A stretch of 33,211 bases of DNA, from positions 1-33,211 of IMG/VR virus record IMGVR_UViG_3300031758_000305. One strand, given 5' to 3'. This stretch comes from a virus. The notes under the pieces are model-generated. The model ran no database searches. It was given only the letters and a program-made list of their open reading frames with translations, and had not been told where the DNA came from. Positions 8,481-16,795 of the stretch are shown in pieces; position 1 is the stretch's first letter, and each line of letters opens with the position of its first letter. The translations under genes and the position numbers were made by a program.

Positions 8481-8950
8481 TGGCATACAAACACGGCCTT
8501 CGCGGCAAATTTTACGTTTCGGCCACACTGCATCAGGCTGGCACGTCAATCACGTGGTCCGAGGTTGACTTGACTGAATCCATCGGAATGGAGGATTCGC
8601 GAGCGGTTGCTGACGTGACCAACCGACGCGGCGAATTCACCACGCATGGAGTTGGGAAACGCACGCTGTCCTACACCGTGGCCTGCACCTACGATCCAGA
8701 CGATGCAGCACAGGCGATTCTGTGGACCGCATACCGCAACGGGACGCCGATTGCAGTGGCCGACATGGATGGAGCTATTGCAACCGCAGGGACAAAGGGT
8801 GTTTTTGCAGACATGGTTGTGACATCGGCACCAAAGCCCAGCGATCTGGCCGCGTTCAATTCGGTCGAATTCACGCTGCAGCCCGCAGCCGTGAGCACGT
8901 ACCAGCCGACGTTCCAGACGATTGCTGCACCGACGACCACGACTACCTGA
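8480..8950 (+). CDS. Major tail (tube) protein with Thr-rich C-terminus
   Basis: 156 aa, TGATG overlap with the previous gene. It precedes the tail chaperones and tape measure, the canonical place for the tube protein, which polymerises into the hexameric rings of the tail. The sequence is beta-rich (GLRGKFYVS, TWSEVDLTESIGMEDSRAV, AFNSVEFTLQPA), typical of the tube fold. The last residues are IAAPTTTTT, a second copy of the Pro-Thr tag seen at the end of the decoration protein; in a tube protein such a tail would point outward. Codons in the tag vary (ACG, ACC, ACT), arguing for protein-level selection. Confidence 0.75.
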   Translation: MAYKHGLRGKFYVSATLHQAGTSITWSEVDLTESIGMEDSRAVADVTNRRGEFTTHGVGKRTLSYTVACTYDPDDAAQAILWTAYRNGTPIAVADMDGAIATAGTKGVFADMVVTSAPKPSDLAAFNSVEFTLQPAAVSTYQPTFQTIAAPTTTTT

Positions 8951-8991
8951 TCTGATTTTTGAATCCGTTTCACGCTCTCGGGGGAGCAACG

Positions 8992-9186
8992 ATGAAACCT
9001 CAGCCAACCGTGCATTTTGTTCGCAACGCCGACGGCGGTTTGCAGTCATTCACGGCTATCCCATTCATGACTCTCGAGGAAGCTCGCGAGTATGGAGCAG
9101 CCAAAATTGCAGACCCGAATTTCATCCAGCAGCAGATTGCACAGGCATCCGCTGCGGTGAATGGAGGGGATAATGCCGCAGGTTAA
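8992..9186 (+). CDS. Small protein before the tail chaperones
   Basis: 64 aa from ATG 8992, chosen over 8959 because a clear ribosome binding site (GGGGGAG) precedes it by 8 bases. No domain was recognised; it contains FMTLEEAREYGAAKI, a short helix. It overlaps the next gene by 14 bases. It may take part in tail assembly, judged only by location. Confidence 0.6.
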   Translation: MKPQPTVHFVRNADGGLQSFTAIPFMTLEEAREYGAAKIADPNFIQQQIAQASAAVNGGDNAAG

Positions 9187-9640
9187 ACTGAAGCGCGGCC
9201 GTCAGCTCGAGTGTGAAGCCACACTCGGGCTGTTGCGCCGCATCAAACGGATTCATGGCATCGACCTGCTGAGCCGAGACGTGAAGGTCTTCGCGCAGTT
9301 TCTCGGACAGTCCGATGTTTGCTGGCCAGTGGTCTGCGAATTCTACGGTCTGCAGACTGAGGCACAGCAGGAGGAACTGGCGGAGACTGCCACCGGGGCT
9401 GACGTCGCAGCTCTGATTCGCGGAGTGAATGAGAGTCTTCGCGATTTTTTCCAATCAAGCGGCGAACCAGAGATGGCCGCCGCACTGGAGAAGGCGATCG
9501 AGACAGTGCAGGCAGGACGGCAGACTCTCGCTCAGAGGATCACGGCGACGGATCTGGTGAGCGAGATGACGCGGGAGATCCTCTCGATGGATTTGAGCCC
9601 TGGGAACTCGTCTACGCCGCAGCTGGTCGACTCAGCCTGA
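9173..9640 (+). CDS. Tail assembly chaperone, upstream (G-like) product
   Basis: 155 aa from ATG 9173, with GGAGGGG directly upstream. The protein is helical and acidic and starts MPQVKLKRGRQLECEATLG, a pattern typical of lambda G-type tail assembly chaperones that coat the tape measure protein before tube polymerisation. It lies two genes before the tape measure. Codons 92-93 (TTT TTC) form a slippery site that would let some ribosomes shift to the -1 frame and make the longer G-T fusion; see the downstream segment at 9451-9846. Without frameshifting it ends at the TGA at 9638-9640. Confidence 0.7.
   Translation: MPQVKLKRGRQLECEATLGLLRRIKRIHGIDLLSRDVKVFAQFLGQSDVCWPVVCEFYGLQTEAQQEELAETATGADVAALIRGVNESLRDFFQSSGEPEMAAALEKAIETVQAGRQTLAQRITATDLVSEMTREILSMDLSPGNSSTPQLVDSA
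9445..9480 (+). promoter_or_regulatory. Probable -1 ribosomal frameshift signal
   Basis: The heptamer T TTT TTC (9445-9451) is exactly in the reading frame of the upstream chaperone gene, matching the X_XXY_YYZ rule. Seven bases downstream a GC-rich hairpin is possible (GCGGC 9459-9463 with GCCGC 9476-9480, 12-base loop), a spacing usual for stimulatory structures. The last stop in the -1 frame is upstream at 9430-9432, so a shift here gives an uninterrupted frame to 9846. Confidence 0.6.
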
Positions 9641-9846
9641 GCCCCGATCCTTACACCTGGCGGGAACTCGATACCATGGATCGGGCCCGCCGGTGTGAGG
9701 AGTGGGACAAGGTTTCTTCGGTCATGGCTGTGACTGTCGACGTGTGGTCGAAACGGCCCGGTGACATGCTCAGATTCAACCCGTACAAAATCGAAAAACC
9801 AAAGCCGCCGAAACCTGAGGTCAGTCCGTTTCTGCGGTGGTTGTGA
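9451..9846 (+). CDS. Tail assembly chaperone, frameshifted (T-like) segment
   Basis: The -1 frame relative to the upstream gene is open to a TGA at 9844-9846. It has no ATG, GTG or TTG before its recognisable domain; the first ATG is at 9676, inside the domain. The domain begins near 9595 with FEPWELVYAAAGRL, continues SPDPYTWRELDTM, then EEWDKVSSVMAVTVDVW and a Pro/Lys-rich end. This is the typical pattern of the second tail chaperone ORF (W-E-L-x-x-x-AG, TxRELxxM, W, A-N/V-x). A shift at 9445-9451 would give a 224-aa fusion with a roughly 45-residue charged linker. A shift nearer the end of the upstream gene, or initiation on a rare codon, are alternatives. It ends 10 bases before the tape measure start. 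Confidence 0.7.
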   Translation, partial: PIKRRTRDGRRTGEGDRDSAGRTADSRSEDHGDGSGERDDAGDPLDGFEPWELVYAAAGRLSLSPDPYTWRELDTMDRARRCEEWDKVSSVMAVTVDVWSKRPGDMLRFNPYKIEKPKPPKPEVSPFLRWL

Positions 9847-9855
9847 GGTTCGCAA

Positions 9856-12045
9856 ATGCCATCGAGTCGATCAGTACGAGCGGGCCGGGCATTCGTGGAA
9901 TTTTTCCTCGAGGACAACCCGCTCAAACGTGGCCTCACCGTGGCAGAACGCCGCCTGCGGCAGTTCGGTGCAAGGGTCCAGAACATTGGTCGAACTGCAT
10001 TCGCTGCGGGGTTTGGTGGGCTCGCCGCAACGGCCCTTCCAGTGGCTCAGCTGATCCAGTTTGATGATGCAATTCGGATGACTGGGGCAGTGTCGCAGGC
10101 CACTGGAGCACAGCTGGAGCAGCTCCGCGAAACGGCCCTCGAGTTAGGGCGAACCACCTCATTCACAGCGGTGCAGGTGGCTCAGCTGATGGGTGAGTTG
10201 GGCAGAGCTGGTTTCAGGCCGGATGAAATCGACACGATGACCGCCGCGGTCTTGAATCTCTCGCGAGCGAGCGGGACTGATGCTGTCATGTCCGCCGGCC
10301 TGATGGCCGCCACGCTCCGGCAGTTCTCGCTGGGAGCCGAGCACGCTACGCGAGTGGCTGACGTCCTGACGCTGGCGGCAAACTCGACATTCAACAGTGT
10401 CGACCAGCTGGGCGAGGCTCTCAGCTACGCTGGCCCGGTGGCCGCGGATCTCGGAATGTCCCTCGAGGATACCGTTGCAATTCTCGGAACGCTCGGAAAC
10501 GTCGGCATTCAGGGCAGCAACGCAGGAACAGCACTCCGCCGCCTTGGGACGATCACAGCCGCCGAGGCAGACAAAATGCGGCAGCTGTTTGGGGTGGAAT
10601 TTCTGGACGCGGCCGGCAATCTCCGGCCGCTGGTTACCGTCATGGGCGAACTGGCCAGGGCAACCAATGGCCTACCCAGTGGCCAGCGAATCGCCAAAAT
10701 GAATGAGGCATTCGGCCTGCTGGGGATCACCGGGGCGACAGTGGTCGCAAACACCGCCGCCGAAACTGAGAGGCTTTCACAAGCCCTCATGAGTGCTGGT
10801 GGCACAGCAGAGCGGACCGCCAACCAAATGGACGCTGGGCCCGGCGGAGTGTGGCGACGATTTACCTCAGCGATCGAGGGAGCCGCAATTGCGATCGGGA
10901 CTGCACTGTCTCCGATGCTCGAGCAATTCGGAACGTACATCACCGATCTCACCGGAAGAATCACTGGATGGATCGCGCAGAACCAGCAGCTGATCGTCTA
11001 CGCTCTGAAGCTCACCGCTGTCGTGTTCACGGCTGGCGTGGCCCTGATCGCAACCGCAAAAATCCTGTCGTCTCTGGCTGTGGTGGCTGCGGCTGCCGGC
11101 TTGGCCGTGGCAATCGTGACGAAGATTTTTGCGATCGCGACCGCAGCCGCCGGCCTGCTGGGTTCCGCGGTCACTCTGATGCTGAATCCGTGGATTGCAA
11201 TCCCGGTAGTTTTGGCCGCTGCTGGCGTGGCGATCGCAGGGGCTGACGTGAACCTGCAGGGCATGGCTAACACGATGCTGGCGACGTTCACGCCGGCATT
11301 CATGCAGGTGGTTGATATGGTCCGATCTGGTGACCTCGAGGGGGCTCTTGAGCTCGCCATGTCTTCAGCATGGGCCGCCATCCGAATCGGGCTGATAAAC
11401 ATCCGATCCGGGATGAATGAAATGGGCATCACGATCCGCGAAATTTGGGCTCAGCTGTGGAACAACATCACGCTGGCTCCGGCCTCCGCGGTGGCGATGA
11501 TTCAGGACAAGATTCAGGAACTGACCGACTGGGCCAACAGCATGGTCGGCCGCGACGTTCCACAGCGAATCAGCAACGTTGAAAAGCTGAATCAGATGGT
11601 CCGAGCCGAAGAGGACCAGCGACAGGCCGCATACGAGGCCGAGCGGCAGGCTTACGCCGCCGAGGTGCAGGCTGTTCAGCTCGAGCTGCAGACCGCAGTG
11701 GATCAGGCAAAGGCCCGCAGCGAGGTGCTCAAAAAGGACCAAAAACAGATCTCGCAGATTGATCCGAATCAGCCCGGCGGAACCTCACCGGGCAACCAGC
11801 TGGCCACGCAGGTACGCCGCAACGTGACCGCGGTCCAGCAGGAGCGGGCCGCATTCGTCGACGCTGTGGACAAACGCACGCAGGAAGGGCAGCGAGCGAT
11901 TTACGAATCGCTGAATCAGCAGGCCGCACAGGACGAGACAACAGAGGCGGTCAAATCGCTTGAGGGAACGCTCGAGGATGAGTTTGAGCGGACCCGCCGC
12001 GAAAACCGCCAGAATGCAGTCGTGATCAAAGGGAGCCGCAGATAA
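9856..12045 (+). CDS. Tail tape measure protein
   Basis: 729 aa. The tape measure sets tail length and is injected ahead of the DNA. The N-terminal 330 residues show the TP901-type phage tail tape measure core: repeated helical Ala/Leu-rich stretches such as TGAVSQATGAQLEQLRETA, LGRTTSFTAVQVAQLMGELG and GALSYAGPVAADLG-like text. Residues about 375-470 are strongly hydrophobic (several candidate membrane-crossing segments). Residues about 580-700 form a Gln/Glu-rich coiled coil. By the usual 0.15 nm per residue the tail would be near 110 nm. The stop overlaps the next start (TAATG). Confidence 0.92.
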   Translation: MPSSRSVRAGRAFVEFFLEDNPLKRGLTVAERRLRQFGARVQNIGRTAFAAGFGGLAATALPVAQLIQFDDAIRMTGAVSQATGAQLEQLRETALELGRTTSFTAVQVAQLMGELGRAGFRPDEIDTMTAAVLNLSRASGTDAVMSAGLMAATLRQFSLGAEHATRVADVLTLAANSTFNSVDQLGEALSYAGPVAADLGMSLEDTVAILGTLGNVGIQGSNAGTALRRLGTITAAEADKMRQLFGVEFLDAAGNLRPLVTVMGELARATNGLPSGQRIAKMNEAFGLLGITGATVVANTAAETERLSQALMSAGGTAERTANQMDAGPGGVWRRFTSAIEGAAIAIGTALSPMLEQFGTYITDLTGRITGWIAQNQQLIVYALKLTAVVFTAGVALIATAKILSSLAVVAAAAGLAVAIVTKIFAIATAAAGLLGSAVTLMLNPWIAIPVVLAAAGVAIAGADVNLQGMANTMLATFTPAFMQVVDMVRSGDLEGALELAMSSAWAAIRIGLINIRSGMNEMGITIREIWAQLWNNITLAPASAVAMIQDKIQELTDWANSMVGRDVPQRISNVEKLNQMVRAEEDQRQAAYEAERQAYAAEVQAVQLELQTAVDQAKARSEVLKKDQKQISQIDPNQPGGTSPGNQLATQVRRNVTAVQQERAAFVDAVDKRTQEGQRAIYESLNQQAAQDETTEAVKSLEGTLEDEFERTRRENRQNAVVIKGSRR

Positions 12046-13067
12046 TGGCACTGCCACAGGCCAGACTTTGGCGCCGCGAACTCGCCCACCAGCGAGACGG
12101 CGAGCTGACGTATCCTCAGGATGGCACGCCTGAGCGCCGCGTGACTGAATACTGGAACCTGATCTGCCTGACCGATCAGGCCGACATGTCAGAGGATCTC
12201 TGCGCCGCCCTGTTTCCGGATCTGGCCCCAGGCATCTACCGCCAAAACGGCTACTATGTCGAGCGGCTGAAGATTGAAAAACTCGCGAGCTCCGAACACT
12301 GTCAGGCGGTTGTCGAAACTGTGCTTCGCGTGGGCTCAGGCCGCGGGACTGTGTACGATCCGAATCCGCTCCGCCGCCCACTGAGGTGGGAAGTGGACAC
12401 CGATTTTGAAGAGATTCCCGCGGAAGTCGACGGCGAGGGAAATCAGCTGGTGAATACCGCCGGCGAGCAGCTGATCGGCATCGTCCGCGAGGAGCAGATT
12501 TTGGTGTTCAATGCCACGCGATACGTGACGCAGATACCGCAGTGGCTGGGGCAGTTTGCCCATGTCTGCTGCAACTCCGAACCAGTCGATCTGGATGGAT
12601 TCATCGCAGCCCCCGAGACGCTGAAAATGAAGGGGGTTCGCCTCAGCCTGCCACAGTACACTGAGGTGGATGGCCGCGAGGTGGAGTACCGGGAAATGCC
12701 CCTGCAATTCCTGTATCGTGAGACCACGTGGCGGACGGAATATTTGAATCAGGGGCTGACGGAATACTTCCCGCCGAAACCCATTTACGCACCGTGGGAA
12801 CAGACGCTCATCGGTCAGCCGCGGAAGATCCTGGCCTACACTCAGGAGATTCGTAGACCAGCCACAGACTCCGCTGGTAAACAGGTGCAAAAACCGGTAC
12901 CACTAAACAAGGACGGCAACCAGATCCGCGAATACAAAAACGTGGCACCGCCAGATCAAACTCCACAGTTTGAGTGGGTGCTGAAACAGAAACTGGACAA
13001 GGCGGATCTGCATTTTGTTTCGTACCTGATCCCGCGAAAACTCGATTTTAACCTGCTGTTTACCTGA
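12045..13067 (+). CDS. Tail protein of unknown type after the tape measure
   Basis: 340 aa, TAATG-coupled to the tape measure gene. Location suggests a distal tail or baseplate-like component. Visible features are RRVTEYWNLICLTDQ near residue 31, a central Glu/Asp-rich beta region (about residues 105-150) and a C-terminal part ending FVSYLIPRKLDFNLLFT. No enzyme motif is seen. The gene ends 8 bases before the next start. Confidence 0.6.
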   Translation: MALPQARLWRRELAHQRDGELTYPQDGTPERRVTEYWNLICLTDQADMSEDLCAALFPDLAPGIYRQNGYYVERLKIEKLASSEHCQAVVETVLRVGSGRGTVYDPNPLRRPLRWEVDTDFEEIPAEVDGEGNQLVNTAGEQLIGIVREEQILVFNATRYVTQIPQWLGQFAHVCCNSEPVDLDGFIAAPETLKMKGVRLSLPQYTEVDGREVEYREMPLQFLYRETTWRTEYLNQGLTEYFPPKPIYAPWEQTLIGQPRKILAYTQEIRRPATDSAGKQVQKPVPLNKDGNQIREYKNVAPPDQTPQFEWVLKQKLDKADLHFVSYLIPRKLDFNLLFT

Positions 13068-13075
13068 GGTGAAAA

Positions 13076-15940
13076 ATGCCCCTGAATAAATTTCGCGGCG
13101 ACGCTCTCCCGCAGCCGAAAGTTGTCCGCCTGCTGTCTCCGCAGACCGCCGGAATCGTCGAGGCTGAGATCACCTGCGGATCTCGAGTGTTTAAGTTCTC
13201 GACGTGGAACGCCGCCACGATTGCGAGCACGCTGCAGAATTCGGGGGCTCCGGAATTCGCGAACCTCGCATTCACGGCGAGCAATGGCGACGTGGTTTGC
13301 GCTGGCCCTGATGACGATGATTTCATCATCTCGATGAGTCTCCGCCCCACCGTGACCGTGGCCAACGATCTCGGGGCAACGCCAGTGAATCAGATCACCG
13401 CCCTCAATTTCGCCGGGGCTCGGGCCGGTACGTACAAGCTCACAATCAACGGTGTGACAACCAGCTCGATCACCTACGGCGACGCGGCGGGGCTGCTCAC
13501 AGCGATCGCAGGAACCACGGGCAAGGCCTCCGCAGTGACAATCCGATCGGCGACGCCTGATCAGATTCTGCTGGAGTGGATTGGCGAACTGGCAGCCGTT
13601 CCGGTGGCTGTCGTGATGGATGCGAGCACGCTGCAGAATGGGACTGTGGTGAATGTCCGCGAACGCACTCCATACCGAGCTGGCCCGCATGACGTGTGGA
13701 TGCTCGGAGTCGAAAGCAACTCGACGTTCACTCTGACGATTGACGGCAATTCTGCCACAGTGCGATCGGATGACGGGATTGACCGCGTGAGGCAGATCGT
13801 CAAATCGCTGGCCACCAATAACGTCGAGGTCTACGGCGGGATTTTGGCCAGTGGTGCAGGCGTTACCGGCGCTCACTACGTTCTCGATTTTGTGGGCTAC
13901 ACCTCAGCCAGCCGCCCAACGATTTCGATCAGCAGTGTGGTGGGTGCAACGGCCCTGAAAATTCTGAACAACCCGACTGCACAGCTCTCAGTTACCACAG
14001 CATTCGGCACCACAAATTCGAACCGCGGTTACGCTGCTCACTGGCTGCTCGATTTCACCACTGGAAACACGATCACACTGGAGTATCAGGGCCGGCAGGT
14101 GACGCTGACAAATGCCGGGGCAACGGTGCAGCCTGACTACAGCAGCACGGCGCAGAATGCGGCCTATTCAGATGCTGCCATTGCCGCCGCAAATTCACTG
14201 AATGACATCAGCGACTTCAGCGACTTTCTCGGAATCGTCGGTGTGCACATCGGAAACTCGGAGCAATGGGGGGCCGCCAGCTATGCCCCAGGCTCATTCT
14301 ACCACCCCCAGTTGATTCACCTGATCGACAACGCATCGACGCTGGCCGCTGCGGCAATCGACGGCAGTTTCCGGCAGGTTGGCGGGACTGGTGTGCTCCG
14401 CAAAATCAACGACGCCGGCAGCGCTGCCGCCGGAGCTGTCCACGCGATCTCACTGCCAGCTCGCACGAGCTCCGGTACGTTCCGCCTGACGCTGCCTGAG
14501 GGTCTGACTGCGGCAATCGCGTGGAACGCCTCAGCCGCGACCGTAGAGGCTCAGTTTGACGGCCTCATCCCCAGCGGGGTATCCGTCACCGGATCCGGCA
14601 CTGAGGCCAGCCCGTGGCTGGTGACCTATGCCGCCTCGCAGCGGGTGCGAGTGCTGCCGGTACCAACCGCGGTGGCTCTCGGGGGCAACGGGACGGGATC
14701 CGCGACTGTCTACCGTGAGCACGTGGTCGCACGCACGCAGACCGCCACAATCGCCGTGAGCCGCTCTGCAGTCACCGGCGGATTCTATCTGACCTTCGGC
14801 ACTGAGGGCCCGCTGTACGTGGCTGTGGGCACGTCCGCGGCCTCACTCAGGACTCTGCTGGCAACGCTGCCATCAATCGGCAGTGTGGATAACGTGGTGG
14901 TCACCTATTCGTCGGACTCCACCAGCTATCTGATCACGTTCACCAGCGGGCTGTCGAGCAAGCTGCTGCCGCTGTTTGCGATCCAGCTGAACGCGATCGA
15001 CGTCTCGACGGTCAACACGCTGTCAGTGAGCCAGCGAGCCACTGGGCCGCGGAACTGGGCGGACCCAACCAACTGGACGCTGGGCCGTGTGCCAGGGGCT
15101 CTCGATGACGTGACAATCGACAACGCCGCCGGCGATCTCCGCTATGGTCTGCGGCAGTGGGTGCCGGTGACTGTCGAGACGATCTACACGCCACTGCCGA
15201 CAACCACGACCAGTTCGACCACAACCACCACGGCCGCTCCGCTGGGGGCCCTGAATCGACTGCGGGCGGTTGGTGGGCACGATTTCAGGACTGGCCAGAT
15301 TGTGCGACTGCAGTCGACGGGGACGATTCCCGCGGGGCTGTCAGCCGGCACCAGCTACTACGTTTTGGACGCGGACAACGAAGCCGGGACATTCCAACTG
15401 TCCGCGACCGCAACCGGCAGCCCGATCACGATCACCAGCGCAGGATCCGGCACGATCTACTGTGGGCTGCAGGTGGCATCGTTCCGGATCTCCGCAGCCT
15501 ACACCTCGCAGCTGGGCCGCAGTGAGAGAACCTCGATCAACAATTCCGTGGAGTACCTGCCGCGATATCTGTCTGTCGGTGTGCCATCAGGGACCGCCGC
15601 GGAAATTGGTCTCGGGCTGGGCCGCGGATCTTCGCTGATCCGTCTTGATCTCGGCATCTCCGCCGGTACACTGCGAGTGGTGCGGACGGGGACGAGTGAC
15701 GAGCAGGATAAGGCCGCCTGCTGTGCGCTGCTGAACAACACCAGTGCGACGGCTGAGGTGATCACAGGTGAGCTGGGGCTAGCTGCATTCGACGGCGAGT
15801 CGGTGACGCTGGGGACGCTGGAGCAAAATAACGGGCTGGTGGTTGGCGGTGCGGTGGCTCTCGGGACACTCACCAAAAACGCCGGCCGCATGATCATGCG
15901 ACAGCTCACTGCGAGTGGAGTGGTGACGATTCGGGGGTGA
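13076..15940 (+). CDS. Large modular tail fibre / adhesin-like protein
   Basis: 954 aa, ATG 13076 preceded by GAGGTG. It is rich in Ser, Thr, Ala and Gly and almost free of Cys and Lys, typical of beta-structured fibres. Four diverged copies of one module are visible near residues 118, 215, 467 and 567, each with a G-T-F/Y-x-L-T opening, then A-S-A/N-A-S-A and a closing V-T-F/Y strand. NWTLGRVPGALDD (about residue 670) is a motif common in surface beta-helix proteins. A Pro-Thr linker (PTTTTSSTTTTTAAP, about residues 707-722) precedes an FCCH-like small domain (HDFRTGQIV ... AGTSYYVLD). Its place at the tail end and the next gene's related module support a host-contact structure. Confidence 0.65.
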   Translation: MPLNKFRGDALPQPKVVRLLSPQTAGIVEAEITCGSRVFKFSTWNAATIASTLQNSGAPEFANLAFTASNGDVVCAGPDDDDFIISMSLRPTVTVANDLGATPVNQITALNFAGARAGTYKLTINGVTTSSITYGDAAGLLTAIAGTTGKASAVTIRSATPDQILLEWIGELAAVPVAVVMDASTLQNGTVVNVRERTPYRAGPHDVWMLGVESNSTFTLTIDGNSATVRSDDGIDRVRQIVKSLATNNVEVYGGILASGAGVTGAHYVLDFVGYTSASRPTISISSVVGATALKILNNPTAQLSVTTAFGTTNSNRGYAAHWLLDFTTGNTITLEYQGRQVTLTNAGATVQPDYSSTAQNAAYSDAAIAAANSLNDISDFSDFLGIVGVHIGNSEQWGAASYAPGSFYHPQLIHLIDNASTLAAAAIDGSFRQVGGTGVLRKINDAGSAAAGAVHAISLPARTSSGTFRLTLPEGLTAAIAWNASAATVEAQFDGLIPSGVSVTGSGTEASPWLVTYAASQRVRVLPVPTAVALGGNGTGSATVYREHVVARTQTATIAVSRSAVTGGFYLTFGTEGPLYVAVGTSAASLRTLLATLPSIGSVDNVVVTYSSDSTSYLITFTSGLSSKLLPLFAIQLNAIDVSTVNTLSVSQRATGPRNWADPTNWTLGRVPGALDDVTIDNAAGDLRYGLRQWVPVTVETIYTPLPTTTTSSTTTTTAAPLGALNRLRAVGGHDFRTGQIVRLQSTGTIPAGLSAGTSYYVLDADNEAGTFQLSATATGSPITITSAGSGTIYCGLQVASFRISAAYTSQLGRSERTSINNSVEYLPRYLSVGVPSGTAAEIGLGLGRGSSLIRLDLGISAGTLRVVRTGTSDEQDKAACCALLNNTSATAEVITGELGLAAFDGESVTLGTLEQNNGLVVGGAVALGTLTKNAGRMIMRQLTASGVVTIRG

Positions 15941-15943
15941 TAG

Positions 15944-16795
15944 GTGGCAGAGGAATTATTCGCGATTGAGCCGGCAGACCGCCGGCCGTTCAACGACCTG
16001 GTGGACTGGTGGAGGCGGGTGGCAATTAACGGCCCGCAGTTCTCCGCCGGCGGCGGGGCTGAGGCTGTGCCGCTGATGATTCTGCGAGCTCCCGAGGGCT
16101 GGACTCTCGGGCGCTACGCTCCCATGATCGTCGACGCCGCTTACCCCTACAGTTACGACGTCTGTCTGATCGGTTATCCGGCGGCCTACAATGCGGGACA
16201 GATCCAGCCGGGAACATTCCGCGTAGCATGGCAGGGCGTGCAGTCCCAGCCGATCCCGTTTAACGCGACGGCGGTCCAATTCCGGGCCGCCCTGCCACAA
16301 CCGCTGCGGGATCTGTGCAAGGTCACCGGCGGGACGATCACGGACACTGTGGCCACTGGCGAAACGTACTATCCCGGCCGATGGTTTGTTTCGCTGCCGG
16401 AGCGATTCTCCGGCCTGACCGCAGTACCACTGACCGCTGGCACGCTAGACACGGTGGTCCTGCGGGTCTCGGAATCGCCGCTGTCGGTGGCTCCGATGGT
16501 GTTCCCCTGCTGGTGTCTGGTCAACCGCACAACCTCGCCGCGGATCGCAGCTGGGGCCCTCGCACTGGGCTGGTACACTCAGGGACTGGGGCTGATGATC
16601 GGGGCTGTTGAACCTCGCATTTACGAAGAATACAGCGGGATCATTTATCAGCCGACCACGACAACCACGGCCGCTCCGACAGGGCCGACCACAACCACGA
16701 CCGCGGGACCGACAACAACCACAACCACAGCAACGCCGACAACCACAACACCAGCGGAAACCACCACCACCCCAGGCGGACTAATGCCCCCATGA
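15944..16795 (+). CDS. Virion surface protein with mucin-like Pro/Thr tail
   Basis: 283 aa, GTG start 3 bases after the previous stop, with GGGGG upstream. Residues about 89-160 repeat the module of the preceding fibre (GTFRVAWQGV ... FNATAVQFRAAL). The last 48 residues (from about 236) are Pro/Thr-rich, 26 of them Thr, arranged as five PTTTT-type blocks separated by short Ala/Gly/Pro steps. Such a tract resembles the O-glycosylated repeats of mucins. The stop overlaps the ATG of a glycosyltransferase-like gene (ATGA), so the two are likely translationally coupled. Function is inferred as a surface or fibre protein; no enzyme motif is visible. Confidence 0.6.
   Translation: MAEELFAIEPADRRPFNDLVDWWRRVAINGPQFSAGGGAEAVPLMILRAPEGWTLGRYAPMIVDAAYPYSYDVCLIGYPAAYNAGQIQPGTFRVAWQGVQSQPIPFNATAVQFRAALPQPLRDLCKVTGGTITDTVATGETYYPGRWFVSLPERFSGLTAVPLTAGTLDTVVLRVSESPLSVAPMVFPCWCLVNRTTSPRIAAGALALGWYTQGLGLMIGAVEPRIYEEYSGIIYQPTTTTTAAPTGPTTTTTAGPTTTTTTATPTTTTPAETTTTPGGLMPP
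16652..16774 (+). repeat. Thr-rich (PTTTT)n coding repeat
   Basis: This 123-base tract at the end of the surface-protein gene encodes about five Pro-Thr blocks. At the DNA level Thr codons are mixed (ACC, ACG, ACA), not a simple triplet repeat, so the protein sequence rather than slippage seems maintained. Shorter versions encode IPTTTTTV (end near 7386), APTTTTT (end near 8950) and PTTTTSSTTTTTAAP (about 15196-15240). Confidence 0.85.

Noticed and set aside
16652-16774. Thr-rich tract as a CRISPR or microsatellite
   Set aside because: There are no repeat-spacer units, and codon mixing shows it is a protein-level repeat.
13076-16795. Diversity-generating retroelement target
   Set aside because: No reverse transcriptase or template/variable repeat pair was seen near the fibre genes.
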